This document shows positions 55,993-64,000 of a stretch of DNA of 64,000 nt, one piece after another (the stretch's first letter is position 1; the number at the start of each line of letters is the position of its first letter). The stretch covers positions 102,651 to 166,650 of the forward strand of contig JAEVZS010000027.1 in NCBI GenBank assembly GCA_023392125.1, read 5' to 3'. The notes below the pieces were generated by a model. It saw only the letters and a list, made by a program, of their open reading frames with translations. It was not told the DNA's origin and made no database searches. Source of the stretch: Bacteroidota bacterium (GTDB lineage Bacteria > Bacteroidota > Bacteroidia > Cytophagales > Cytophagaceae). A program made the position numbers and the translations under genes.

Positions 55993-57486
55993 TTGAATAA
56001 AAAAAAATCCGCATACAGCTTATCTGCACGCACTGATACCAGACAGTGGTTATCAGTCATCTCAGCAAGAATATTTTCGGTTTTTGTTATTCAAAAGACC
56101 TTGATACCGGTTGGAAGAATTTTGATTCTTCTGCCGGTATTCATGCTTTTATCCGTATACGATAGTGCCGGACAACAGCCGGCTCCTCCCCCGCCACCTA
56201 CTACACGCATTCTGTTTATACTGGATGCATCCGGCTCCATGTACGATGTCATGGACGGTAGAACCAGGATTGTTGTAGCCAAAGAAATCCTTTCAAATCT
56301 TGTCGACTCCCTGCGCAATCAGCCAAAGCTGGAAGTCGCCCTGAGGATTTTCGGACATCAGTCCGACCGAAGGCTAAACGACTGCAAGGATACCAAGCTG
56401 GAAGTTCCGTTCAGAGCCGGGAATCATGATGAAATAATCAGAAAAATCCGTTCAGTCGATCCCAAAGGGACCACCCTGATCGCCCATTCCATTCTCCAGG
56501 CTGCTGAAGACTTTCCAAAGGATCCCAACAGCAGAAACGTGCTTATTCTGATTACCGACGGCATCGAGGCCTGTGGCGGTGATCCCTGCGCCATATCTGT
56601 AGCCCTGCAAAAGAAGAATATCTTCCTGAAGCCCTTTATCATCGGCATAGGCGCCAACTCCACCTTTGATAAAGCATTCTCCTGCATGGGGCAGTATTTT
56701 GATGCCAACGACAGCAAAACCTTCCGGCTGGTACTGGACAAAGTGATGAAACAAACCTTTGCCAAGACATCCGTAAAGGTGGAACTACTCAATGAAGCAA
56801 ACCAGCCCAGAGAAACCAATGTCAACGTGACCTTTGTCAATAGCGTCACCGGGCAGCCAGTATACGACTTTGTTCATTTTCTTGACGACAACGGAAAAAC
56901 GGATGCTATAGAGATTGATCCGGTACTGACCTACGACGTCATTGTAAATACCATTCCGCCGGTTGAACGTAAAGGTGTATATCTCGAAGGTGGTAAAGAC
57001 AACATCATCCGGATTAAAAGTCCGCAAGGTGTGCTGAATTTCAAAAGTGATTTCAAAGAATATAAGGAGCTGAAAATGATCGTGCGGAGTAAAAACGGAA
57101 CAACGCTCAACGTGCAGCGCGCTAACACGTTTGATCGCTACCTCACCGGCACGTACGATGTTGAAATACTGACATTGCCCCGGACCATTCTTAAAAACGT
57201 ATCCGTCCAGCAAAGCAAAACCACCACCCTGCAGATCGAAGCTCCCGGTGCGCTGAGTATAGTGGACAATATTCCGGGATACGGCAGCATCTACAAAATC
57301 AATGACAACGGCGAACAGGAATGGATTTACAATCTGGAAAATGAAAACAGCAAAACCAGCATCGGTATGCAACCGGGGAATTACAAGCTGGTATTCCGCT
57401 CCAAAAAAGCCCGGGGCAGCCGCTTTACCGATGTCCGCAACTTTACAATCCGCTCAGGCGCTACGACCAATATCAAGCTCTTTTAA
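55993..57486 (+). CDS. Exported VWA-domain protein
   Basis: A 497-residue protein whose first ~130 mature residues are a von Willebrand factor A domain with the metal-site motif DASGSM (start of the domain RILFILDASGSMYD) and LITDGIEACGGDPCA. The rest is beta-rich, with no enzyme motif. The ORF opens at a TTG; the hydrophobic segment LILLPVFMLLSVYDSAGQQ is 40-60 residues in, so a second TTG at 56101 gives a more usual signal peptide. VWA proteins bind ligands or partners in the periplasm or at the surface. Function unknown. Confidence 0.75.
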   Translation: MNKKKSAYSLSARTDTRQWLSVISARIFSVFVIQKTLIPVGRILILLPVFMLLSVYDSAGQQPAPPPPPTTRILFILDASGSMYDVMDGRTRIVVAKEILSNLVDSLRNQPKLEVALRIFGHQSDRRLNDCKDTKLEVPFRAGNHDEIIRKIRSVDPKGTTLIAHSILQAAEDFPKDPNSRNVLILITDGIEACGGDPCAISVALQKKNIFLKPFIIGIGANSTFDKAFSCMGQYFDANDSKTFRLVLDKVMKQTFAKTSVKVELLNEANQPRETNVNVTFVNSVTGQPVYDFVHFLDDNGKTDAIEIDPVLTYDVIVNTIPPVERKGVYLEGGKDNIIRIKSPQGVLNFKSDFKEYKELKMIVRSKNGTTLNVQRANTFDRYLTGTYDVEILTLPRTILKNVSVQQSKTTTLQIEAPGALSIVDNIPGYGSIYKINDNGEQEWIYNLENENSKTSIGMQPGNYKLVFRSKKARGSRFTDVRNFTIRSGATTNIKLF

Positions 57487-57857
57487 GACCAGAATTAAGC
57501 GCTTAACACCTACTTCGCTATACATTGATTTTTAGTTTCTTTTAATCATTTTAAAGACTGAAGTTTAACGTTTAAGGCCCAACGATCGCATGCGGCATCA
57601 GCGGGAAGCCATCCTGTTTTTTTCTATCGCTGACATGAGGAGTGAAATACGGCCAGTGGTCTATTGATTTCTTTCCATAAAGTCTTTTACTTTGCCTGCG
57701 ACTTCAACAAAGAGACCAGAAACCACTAAAAACGGGGTAACATCGGTTTCAGATAAGATACTGCCTTGCTTATCGTTTTTGAGCTGTCAGAAAACCTGAT
57801 CTTTTGATTATTTATATTCCAAGATACATCCTGCTCTATTACCAATATTCATATTAA
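57487..57857. other. Intergenic region with possible minus-strand coding remnant
   Basis: About 370 bases before the AraC-type gene. On the minus strand, 57661-57787 is open for about 40 codons, ending LFVEVAGKVKDFMERNQ and a stop, with a stop upstream and no start codon before it. It may be a decayed gene end or chance. Nothing else was recognised. Confidence 0.35.
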
Positions 57858-59081
57858 ATGACTTTCGGACTGGAATCTGTATTTTATTTTAATCTCTTTA
57901 TAGGTCTTATCCAGCTCATGATGTCTGTATTTCTCTTTATCAGGAGAAGCAATACGGCCGGCAACAGACTGCTGGCAATACTTATGTTGCTTCCTGTATT
58001 TACGATCCTCAGCAATACTTTTCTTTTTATTTTAAAATGGCATAATTTCATCTTTCTTAATTCCATCAACAGCGCATTGATGATTACATTCGGTCCTGTT
58101 TTCATCTCCTATCTGCGCATAATCCAAGGAAGAAAAATCAACGTTGATGCCCGCTTTTTACTACACTTTATTCCTGCCCTTCTGATTCTGTTGTCTGCAT
58201 TCCAGTACTTTGTAATGACAGAGCCTCAGCGAATACATGCTCTCAGCAGAATTATCGCCGGAGAAGATCTTTATTCAAACGTTATCAACCTGTTATTACT
58301 TTGTCATGTAATGGTTTATCTGATAATGGCGTATCGGGAAGTACACAGCTACGCTTCTCATGTATTGAATTTTTATTCTACCATTGAATTGGTTCAGTTA
58401 CAATGGATGCGTTCTATCGTAAGCTTTATCATCATCTTGAATTCCTCGACATTATTCCTCTTCCTGTTTCCAATAGTTGTAACAGGCAAGGGAAACATCT
58501 ATGTTGATCTTGTGGCCATTCCCGGTATTGTTTGTCTTCTTTATGGTTTTATGGTATATAAGGGATTTTCGTATAACGCTATCTACGATCAGGCTTCTTA
58601 CAAAGAGCTTCTGACGCATACCGGAAGGCTTAACAGCTTTATCGATTCACAACTTAAGCCGGATGAGCGCATTCCTGCTCAGGAGAATAGTAAAGAGCCA
58701 GGAACATCTCATGAACAAAGTGATGTAAAAGCATCTGACAAATCGGAACTGGCAAACCGGATTCAGCAACTGTTAGATCAGGAGAAAATATATACCAATT
58801 CTGAGCTGAATCTTCAGAAGCTTTCCGATGAATTAGATGCTCCTGCCTACCTCGTTTCAAAAATCATTACCAGCGAACTGGGAGAAACCTTTTATGACCT
58901 GATCAATAAAAGAAGGATCCGCAAAGCACAGGAACTTCTACTGGCAGACAATAACTTTTCTATTGAAGGCATTGCCTACGAGGTGGGCTTCAACAGCCGC
59001 TCCACTTTTTACCGGGCTTTTAAAAAATATATTGGCCAGCATCCTAAAGAGCTCTGGGATAACAAGAAGCCCGAAAGATAA
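57858..59081 (+). CDS. Membrane-anchored AraC-family transcriptional regulator
   Basis: A 407-residue protein. The N-terminal ~250 residues have about seven hydrophobic segments (FNLFIGLIQLMMSVFLFI, FLLHFIPALLILLSAFQYF, ...), followed by a charged linker and a C-terminal AraC-type double helix-turn-helix near residues 300-400 (YEVGFNSRSTFYRAFKKY). Such layouts sense a signal in the membrane and bind DNA in the cytoplasm. The target is unknown; the next gene downstream, encoding a secreted ELWxxDGT protein, is a candidate. Confidence 0.85.
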   Translation: MTFGLESVFYFNLFIGLIQLMMSVFLFIRRSNTAGNRLLAILMLLPVFTILSNTFLFILKWHNFIFLNSINSALMITFGPVFISYLRIIQGRKINVDARFLLHFIPALLILLSAFQYFVMTEPQRIHALSRIIAGEDLYSNVINLLLLCHVMVYLIMAYREVHSYASHVLNFYSTIELVQLQWMRSIVSFIIILNSSTLFLFLFPIVVTGKGNIYVDLVAIPGIVCLLYGFMVYKGFSYNAIYDQASYKELLTHTGRLNSFIDSQLKPDERIPAQENSKEPGTSHEQSDVKASDKSELANRIQQLLDQEKIYTNSELNLQKLSDELDAPAYLVSKIITSELGETFYDLINKRRIRKAQELLLADNNFSIEGIAYEVGFNSRSTFYRAFKKYIGQHPKELWDNKKPER

Positions 59082-59233
59082 GCATCACCAATTTTAAGGC
59101 CCCTCTGAGGTCTGTTATTTTTTCGTTTTTTCTTCGAATTAATATGTATCAATTGGCTAATTGACACAAAATACCTGTTGATTTTGAATAGAATCGCTTC
59201 TGATACTAACTATTCACCACAACACGTTGCATT

Positions 59234-60874
59234 ATGAAAAAACAATTTACCCTTGCTGCCACCCTGGGCTTTTTATTATCCATTAATAGTTTCTCCCAGG
59301 TCAGTTTAGTGAAGGATTTTTTCCCGGGCGCTTCCGGAAGCTTTAAAAACAACGGAGAGCCTAACAGCTTTAAAGTACATAATGATAGGCTTTATGTATT
59401 TGCCAGCGAAAGCCCTACCGAATCAAACAACCTTTACGAATTCACTTCTCTTGGAAACACTCCGGTAAAGATTAAATCGAATGTGGGTGTCCTGAAAGGT
59501 TATAATTTTGCAGATGGCGGAATGATCTCTTCCGGCAATAATTTATATTTCTTTAATCAGAAGCCAGCTTCGCTAGACGACATTCTATATGTTTATGATG
59601 GTACTCATGTAACTGAATTAGTAACTATTCCATATACATTCTTTTATCCTTACAAAGGATTGAGCTTAGACAACGGAAGTATACTATTTTTAAACACCAG
59701 CACCGACTCGGGTCTGGAATTGTGGATTACAGACGGTACTGTTGCCGGAACCAGGCTTGTAAAAGATATCAATTCAGGCAAAGGCAATGTTTCCGGGCAG
59801 TTTGCGGGATTGAATGGGTTTTCCTTTAAAGAAAAAGCGTACTTTATGGCCAATGACGGCAACGGCCCGGAAGTATGGGTTTCTGATGGTACAGAGGCAG
59901 GAACAGGCATTCTGAAAGATGAGGTTACGACAGGGAATTCCAATCAGTATGTGGCATTGCCTTATGCAAAAAACGACAATTACTTTATCTATCAGGGCGC
60001 CAATTTTAATGTATATGCATCAGATGGCACTACCGCCGGCACACAATCAATCGGCACCTACGAAAACGCCCCTATAAATTTCTACACAGAGGGTCTTACT
60101 ATGGGAGCACAAACTTCCGGATATATGTATTTTACGGCAAAAGACGGCTCCACCAGGCTGTACAAAACAGACGGTACTCAGTCAAATACTACAGTTGTAA
60201 CAGACCAGATCAATGCCAGCCTGTTAACTTACATAACAGAATACAATGGATCATTATATGGCTTATACTCCAATCCGACTACCAGTAAAGTTGATTTACT
60301 TAGCATTTCTTCTTCCGGAATTTCGACAATAAAAACATTTTCGGACGCCAACCTCTCTACTACCACTACTTCGAGCTTTGGAAGAATCTCAGTTGCTGAT
60401 GGTAAAATGTATTTCAGAGGTGTTGACGGATCTGCAGGCATAGAATATTGGGAATCTGACGGAACGACTGAAGGAACAAAAATGCTAAACGATTTTACCG
60501 GGTTTGGAACTGCTGACGGGGCTAAACCTCACAATATAGTATTCGATGATACTTTTGTATTCAGTGCTGAAGATGCATCATCCGGCGGTGTTGGTATTGA
60601 ACTATGGGCAGCAAAAGGATCTTTGACTACCGGTTTATCTGAGCAGGTAAATGCAGCTTCATTCAGCCTGTATCCCAATCCGTCATCGGGAAGTATACAG
60701 ATCTCAACCTCTGATAACACTACTAAAGTGATCACCATTTATAACAGCTCAGGCGCTAAAGTATTGGAAGAAACATCCTCTGATGAACATATACGCCTTG
60801 CGATCAGCACCCTGCCACAAGGTGTATATCTTGTTCATTGTAATGGCAGCAGCGTACGGTTTATAAAAAAATAG
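59234..60874 (+). CDS. Secreted ELWxxDGT-repeat protein with T9SS sorting domain
   Basis: A 546-residue exported protein. Signal peptide MKKQFTLAATLGFLLSINSFSQ precedes a propeller-like region with repeats of the type (E)LW.TDGT..GT..V.DI: LELWITDGTVAGTRLVKDI, PEVWVSDGTEAGTGILKD, IEYWESDGTTEGTKMLND, and weaker copies. The C-terminus is a T9SS type A sorting domain (YPNPSSGSIQIST ... GVYLVHCNGSSVRFIKK). It is exported to the surface or released; binding partner unknown. The AraC-like gene lies 152 bases upstream. Confidence 0.88.
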   Translation: MKKQFTLAATLGFLLSINSFSQVSLVKDFFPGASGSFKNNGEPNSFKVHNDRLYVFASESPTESNNLYEFTSLGNTPVKIKSNVGVLKGYNFADGGMISSGNNLYFFNQKPASLDDILYVYDGTHVTELVTIPYTFFYPYKGLSLDNGSILFLNTSTDSGLELWITDGTVAGTRLVKDINSGKGNVSGQFAGLNGFSFKEKAYFMANDGNGPEVWVSDGTEAGTGILKDEVTTGNSNQYVALPYAKNDNYFIYQGANFNVYASDGTTAGTQSIGTYENAPINFYTEGLTMGAQTSGYMYFTAKDGSTRLYKTDGTQSNTTVVTDQINASLLTYITEYNGSLYGLYSNPTTSKVDLLSISSSGISTIKTFSDANLSTTTTSSFGRISVADGKMYFRGVDGSAGIEYWESDGTTEGTKMLNDFTGFGTADGAKPHNIVFDDTFVFSAEDASSGGVGIELWAAKGSLTTGLSEQVNAASFSLYPNPSSGSIQISTSDNTTKVITIYNSSGAKVLEETSSDEHIRLAISTLPQGVYLVHCNGSSVRFIKK

Positions 60875-61434
60875 CTCGTCAAAACTCTGAATATCTGACA
60901 AGGGAGCAAAATGCCCGCCCGATCCGCCCCCAAGGTTTCTTATTTGCTGTACGCAAACCTTGGGGGCTTGGTCTTATGACCAGCAATCAATCATACAATC
61001 ATATATATTGGCTTCTCAAACGAACCCATATCTCCCATATACATCTAGCTCTTCAGATTGCAGAAAGCACAAACTATGCTTGCTGGCCAAAGATGGTGAT
61101 CTGCTTATAACACAAGAGTCTGGTATCAGGCAGGGTTTCGTGCTTCGTCCGAAAGTTTTTTTAACTTTAAAGTATCGACTTCGTAGTTAGGTTTGCGGTA
61201 AATATCCCGCCCTGCGCCAAGCCCGAACACGTTCCCGGCAATGTCAGGCGACAGCACAATCACGACAGTTGGTAAAGTCATCGGAGGACTGTCCACTACC
61301 CGGCTTCGACTTTGCTTTGACGTAAAATTTAACGAATTGTGCTTTTCATTTTTGCCGGTAGACAGTCAATGTTGATCTTTATAGAAAAAATTATTGCTGA
61401 CAGACAATCATCTAACAACATTACACCATACGAT
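60875..61434. other. Intergenic region with palindrome and short minus-strand ORF
   Basis: About 560 bases. A perfect 13-bp inverted repeat GCCCCCAAGGTTT/AAACCTTGGGGGC (60926-60938 and 60955-60967) has a 16-base loop and no T-run on either side. Further on, the minus strand has a 51-codon ORF at 61126-61281 (MTLPTVVIVLSPDIAGNVFG...), open for about 25 further codons upstream. No gene is claimed. Confidence 0.4.
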
Positions 61435-61797
61435 ATGAAAACAACTCCCGCACATGATGAGCGAATCGCAAAAATGACATTTGCATCGGTATATCCGCAC
61501 TACATCACTAAGGTGGAGGGCAAAGGCAGGACAAAAGAAGAATTACATCAGGTAATAGAATGGCTGACAGGATTTGATAACAAAAAGCTGCAAGAACTCA
61601 TTGACGAGAAAGTAACTTTTGAAACATTCTTTAAGAGAGCAAACCTGAATCCCAACGCGCAACTGATAACAGGAGTGATTTGTGGCTATCGGATAGAGGA
61701 AATTGAAAATCCATTAACAAGGCAAGCAAGGTATCTGGACAAATTGGTGGACGAATTGGCGAAAGGCAGAAAGATGGAAAAGATTTTAAGGAAGTAA
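61435..61797 (+). CDS. DUF2200 family protein
   Basis: A 120-residue protein matching the DUF2200 family: MKTTPAHDERIAKMTFASVY, KGRTKEELHQVIEWLTGF, and NPNAQLITGVICGYRIEEIE. A longer frame opens at 61339, but the extra N-terminal residues are unlike the family. Function unknown. First of a tight set with DUF1801 (14 bases later). Confidence 0.9.
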   Translation: MKTTPAHDERIAKMTFASVYPHYITKVEGKGRTKEELHQVIEWLTGFDNKKLQELIDEKVTFETFFKRANLNPNAQLITGVICGYRIEEIENPLTRQARYLDKLVDELAKGRKMEKILRK

Positions 61798-61811
61798 TCA
61801 AAACCAGACCT

Positions 61812-62249
61812 ATGGCAAAAGCAAAGACAACGTACACAGGGAAAGACGTAATGGATTTTGTAAGCTCATTCGTTGACAACGAACAGAAAAAAGCCGACAG
61901 TATTCGTCTGATAGAGCTAATGCAGGGATGGTCTGGCTTTGAGCCCAAAATGTGGGGACCAACCATTATCGGATTCGGCAACTATCATTACAAGTATGCA
62001 AGCGGACACGAAGGCGATGCGCCAATTCTTGGATTTTCTCCAAGAAAAGCAGCCTTTTCGCTATACGTTTTCTCTGAGACAGAGAGAAGTAAACTATTGT
62101 TAGCCGACCTCGGTAAATTCAAAATGAGCAAAGCCTGCATTTATGTAAAAAAGCTTGCGGACATCAACATTTCAACGTTACACGAACTCTGCAAAGAATC
62201 CATCAACTACATCAACGAGCACTACGAATGTGCCTGCAGAATAAAATGA
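61812..62249 (+). CDS. DUF1801 family protein
   Basis: A 145-residue protein of the DUF1801/YdhG fold: SIRLIELMQGWSGFEPKMWG, then IGFGNYHYKYASGHEGDAPI, and the C-terminal LADLGKFKMSKACIYVKKLA. Small alpha/beta proteins of this type are widespread; function unknown. The stop overlaps the next ATG at 62246 by ATGA. Confidence 0.88.
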   Translation: MAKAKTTYTGKDVMDFVSSFVDNEQKKADSIRLIELMQGWSGFEPKMWGPTIIGFGNYHYKYASGHEGDAPILGFSPRKAAFSLYVFSETERSKLLLADLGKFKMSKACIYVKKLADINISTLHELCKESINYINEHYECACRIK

Positions 62250-62440
62250 CAGCCTCATTGACAAAAGAAGAATTTAATACGCTCTGGACGTTAAATGGCC
62301 CCGACCAAACTGATATTTACAGGCCAGCATATGCAGAGGCTATCCGGAAAATTAAAATACACGACAAATTTTTGAAGGAGATTGTGCGGAAATGTCGAAA
62401 AAGCGCTCCAACCCACCAAGGGTTGTATGAGGCGACGTAA
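62246..62440 (+). CDS. Small hypothetical protein
   Basis: Not recognised. A 64-residue ORF with an ATGA overlap with the DUF1801 stop; it is predicted to be soluble and helical (EEFNTLWTLNGPDQTDIY, AEAIRKIKIHDKFLKEIVRK). Its 3' end forms the left arm of a palindrome (62410-62424), so the C-terminus may have been altered by it. Confidence 0.4.
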   Translation: MTASLTKEEFNTLWTLNGPDQTDIYRPAYAEAIRKIKIHDKFLKEIVRKCRKSAPTHQGLYEAT

Positions 62441-62457
62441 AAAACCCTTGGCGGGTT
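62410..62457. terminator. Palindrome spanning the stop of the small ORF; possible terminator
   Basis: Arms 62410-62424 and 62443-62457 pair in 14 of 15 positions with an 18-base loop. A short T-rich stretch follows (TTTTGCATCTTC). Core CCAAGG resembles the palindrome at 60926-60967. Confidence 0.45.
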
Positions 62458-62777
62458 TTGCATCTTCTTTCTTGCCACTTTCGGTTACTATAACTATCTT
62501 TTTACAAGCCTGATGCAATCAAACACAGGCTCCGACGGGTTTTTATATTCTTTTTTTGAGCATTTGTCAGCGCCCGGTCCGATTTCTCAATAAAGCACAT
62601 GCTGACAAACACATCGTATACCACTACAAAGACAGGACTGCCAGGTAGTCCGATGACTCCGCATAGTTGCTACGCTGTAGCACTCCTCTGTCCTATTGTA
62701 CTGATTGCAGGCATATTGACACTGGCATCGGAACGTTTTTTTGTTATATTTGCTCACCTAAGACATTTTTTGGCGCA
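62458..62777. other. Intergenic region, palindrome-rich
   Basis: No ORF of note. Contains nested inverted repeats, for example GGACTGCCAGGTAGTCC near 62635-62651 and TGCTACGCTGTAGCA near 62666-62680. No gene called. Confidence 0.35.
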
Positions 62778-63608
62778 GTGAAAACCAGTATCGATTTTCT
62801 TCCACTACACAAGCAGGAACAGCTTCAGGCTATCCGCGACTATATCGTAGCTCAGATGGCGCCCCAAATGATCATACTCTTTGGTTCCTACGCCCACAAT
62901 GAATGGGTCGAGGACGAATACACCGAAGACGGCATCATATACCAGTACCGCAGCGATTTTGACATACTGGTCATCTCCGAACACAATTTGGACAACAAAG
63001 CCAGAGATCGCTGGCATCAGATGGAGCGGGAAGTACGGCATATGACCAAAGGCACACCGGTAGCCTTATACACGAAAGCATAAAAGATGTAAACCAGGAG
63101 CTGCGTCGCAACAGCTATTTCTATATCGATATTTACAAAGAAGGCATACTCCTGCACGACAGCGGACAATGTCGCCTCAACCCGCCTCGCACACTTAGCG
63201 AAGATGAAACACTGGCCAAAGCAAAAGAGGATTTTGACAACTGGTTTGAAAGTGCAAGTGAGTTTTTCGGTTATTTCCAGAGTGGATTGGAAAAATCTCA
63301 ATATAAATCAGCTGCCTTTCAACTTCATCAAGCTGTTGAACGCTATTATGCCGCCCTGATTCTGGTATTTACCGGCTACCGTCCCAAAACACATTCCCTC
63401 AGGGAACTGGGCGAACAGGCACAGCGCATTCACGAGCGATTTAAAGTAATATTTCCCATTGATATTCCGGAGCAAAAAGCCCGATACGAACTACTCTGCC
63501 GGGCCTATATCGATGCCCGATACCAAAGGACTCGCCTGGCTCGCACGTCGGGTAGAAATGCTACGTGATCTGGTCAAGGTGATTTGTGAAGTAAGGATGG
63601 GAAGATAG
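62778..63608 (+). pseudogene. Frameshifted MNT-nucleotidyltransferase + HEPN-domain gene
   Basis: Three frames each encode a piece of one known fusion protein. Frame 1 (GTG 62778 to TAA 63083): nucleotidyltransferase part with ILFGSYAHNEWVED and YRSDFDILVISE. Frame 2, from CTT at 63065: DVNQELRRNSYFYIDIYKEG then HEPN part (SAAFQLHQAVERYYAALILV, THSLRELGEQAQRI). Frame 3, from about 63525 to TAG 63606-63608: WLARRVEMLRDLVKVI. One base is missing near 63062-63066 and a second lesion, with some missing residues, lies near 63515-63535. MNT/HEPN fusions are toxin-antitoxin-like; here inactivated. Confidence 0.88.
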
Positions 63609-63770
63609 GTTTGAGGGGAATGCGTAAAGAAATATTGAATTGAGAATTATAGAGAATACGCATTAATATACCAAATTATAATTTACTAACAAACAAATAG
63701 TTAACCAAAACAAAGCTTTACAGTGTAAAGACGCTTTTTGCTTATATTTAAGAATTAACGGCTATTAAAA

Positions 63771-63884
63771 ATGACAGCACCCCAAAAGACAATACTTGAC
63801 ATTGACGATAGACAAAAAGCATTTCGTAGTATCTCAACAAGACTTGAATTGTTAAACGAAGGTTTTAGAGCCTTATTGTCCTAG
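63771..63884 (+). pseudogene. Short ORF probably cut by IS insertion
   Basis: A 37-codon ORF (MTAPQKTILDIDDRQKAFRS...) ending in TAG eight bases before the probable left end of the IS at 63893. Its context suggests that it is the 5' part of a small gene interrupted by the element. Not recognised. Confidence 0.35.
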
Positions 63885-63892
63885 CCCCCTAA

Positions 63893-64000
63893 TGAACTGG
63901 ACTAAATTTGGGAAATAATTTAGTAGAGTTAAATTAGTAAATGAAATGGGAAAAACAAGAAGACATTTTAGTGTAGAACAGAAGATGCAGATCCTTCGGG
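63893..64000 (+). mobile_element. Left end of an IS3-like insertion sequence (partial)
   Basis: Starts near TGAACTGGACTAAATT at 63893, a typical TGA/CTG-type terminal repeat, and continues with a transposase OrfA start at 63946. Right part is outside the window. The terminal repeat is not confirmed because the other end is absent. Confidence 0.6.
63946..64000 (+). CDS. Transposase OrfA, partial (IS3-like)
   Basis: First 18 codons, MGKTRRHFSVEQKMQILR, before the right edge. The start of a helix-turn-helix with the K.RR.FS.EQK pattern is that of IS3-family OrfA proteins. Too short for more. Confidence 0.6.
   Translation, partial: MGKTRRHFSVEQKMQILR

Noticed and set aside
60926..60967. Palindrome as an intrinsic terminator
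   Set aside because: No T-run follows on either strand, so only a palindrome is reported.
62667..62777. Upstream extension of the MNT ORF (ATG 62667)
   Set aside because: The extra 37 residues are Cys-rich and unlike the family; GTG 62778 fits the conserved start.

Overview
The window looks like the chromosome of a member of the Bacteroidota, most likely a gliding, polysaccharide-degrading Cytophagales-type bacterium. The support is direct: secreted proteins end in type IX secretion (T9SS) sorting domains of both the short type A form and the gliding-motility-associated (CHU_C) form; a PorP/SprF-family protein is present; ribosome-binding sites are weak; NuoG is the short form; and there is a secreted GH9 cellulase. 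The species assignment is inference.

Layout. 1-10138 is a housekeeping block: an undecaprenyl-phosphate sugar transferase cut by the left edge, Pcm, an acyl-CoA thioesterase, a small membrane protein, a psi-like small protein, an HDAC-family deacetylase, two hypothetical proteins, a CbpA-type DnaJ protein, a large metallopeptidase/propeller/barrel protein and a CorC/HlyC-type transporter. 10411-23266 is a complete 14-gene nuoA-N operon for respiratory complex I, preceded by a leader that may fold in two alternative ways. DedA and TerC membrane proteins follow. 25088-29421 (minus strand) holds etfB-etfA-bfn, then, after an intrinsic terminator, mgsA-dacB. A perfect 17-bp palindrome separates terC from dacB.

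29904-52875 is the most distinctive part: a T9SS-targeted GH9 endoglucanase; an OmpA protein with TPR, PD40 and three LysM segments; a PorP/SprF protein; a divergent giant gene of about 4290 codons with 38 tandem ~88-residue repeats, each with two conserved cysteines; and a second 902-residue CHU_C protein. Together they look like a surface adhesin/secretion locus comparable in logic to the SprB/SprF system of Flavobacterium gliding, placed beside a cellulase.

53010-60874 returns to mixed genes: an M48 lipoprotein protease, an FAH-family hydrolase, Bcp peroxiredoxin, a transketolase N-terminal subunit without its C-terminal partner, a VWA protein, a membrane-anchored AraC-type regulator and a secreted ELWxxDGT-repeat protein. 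60875-64000 is an accessory, decaying end: palindromes, DUF2200 and DUF1801 genes, a doubly frameshifted MNT-HEPN gene, and an IS3-like element entering from the right edge that appears to cut a small ORF.

No rRNA, tRNA, CRISPR array or prophage was recognised by eye.
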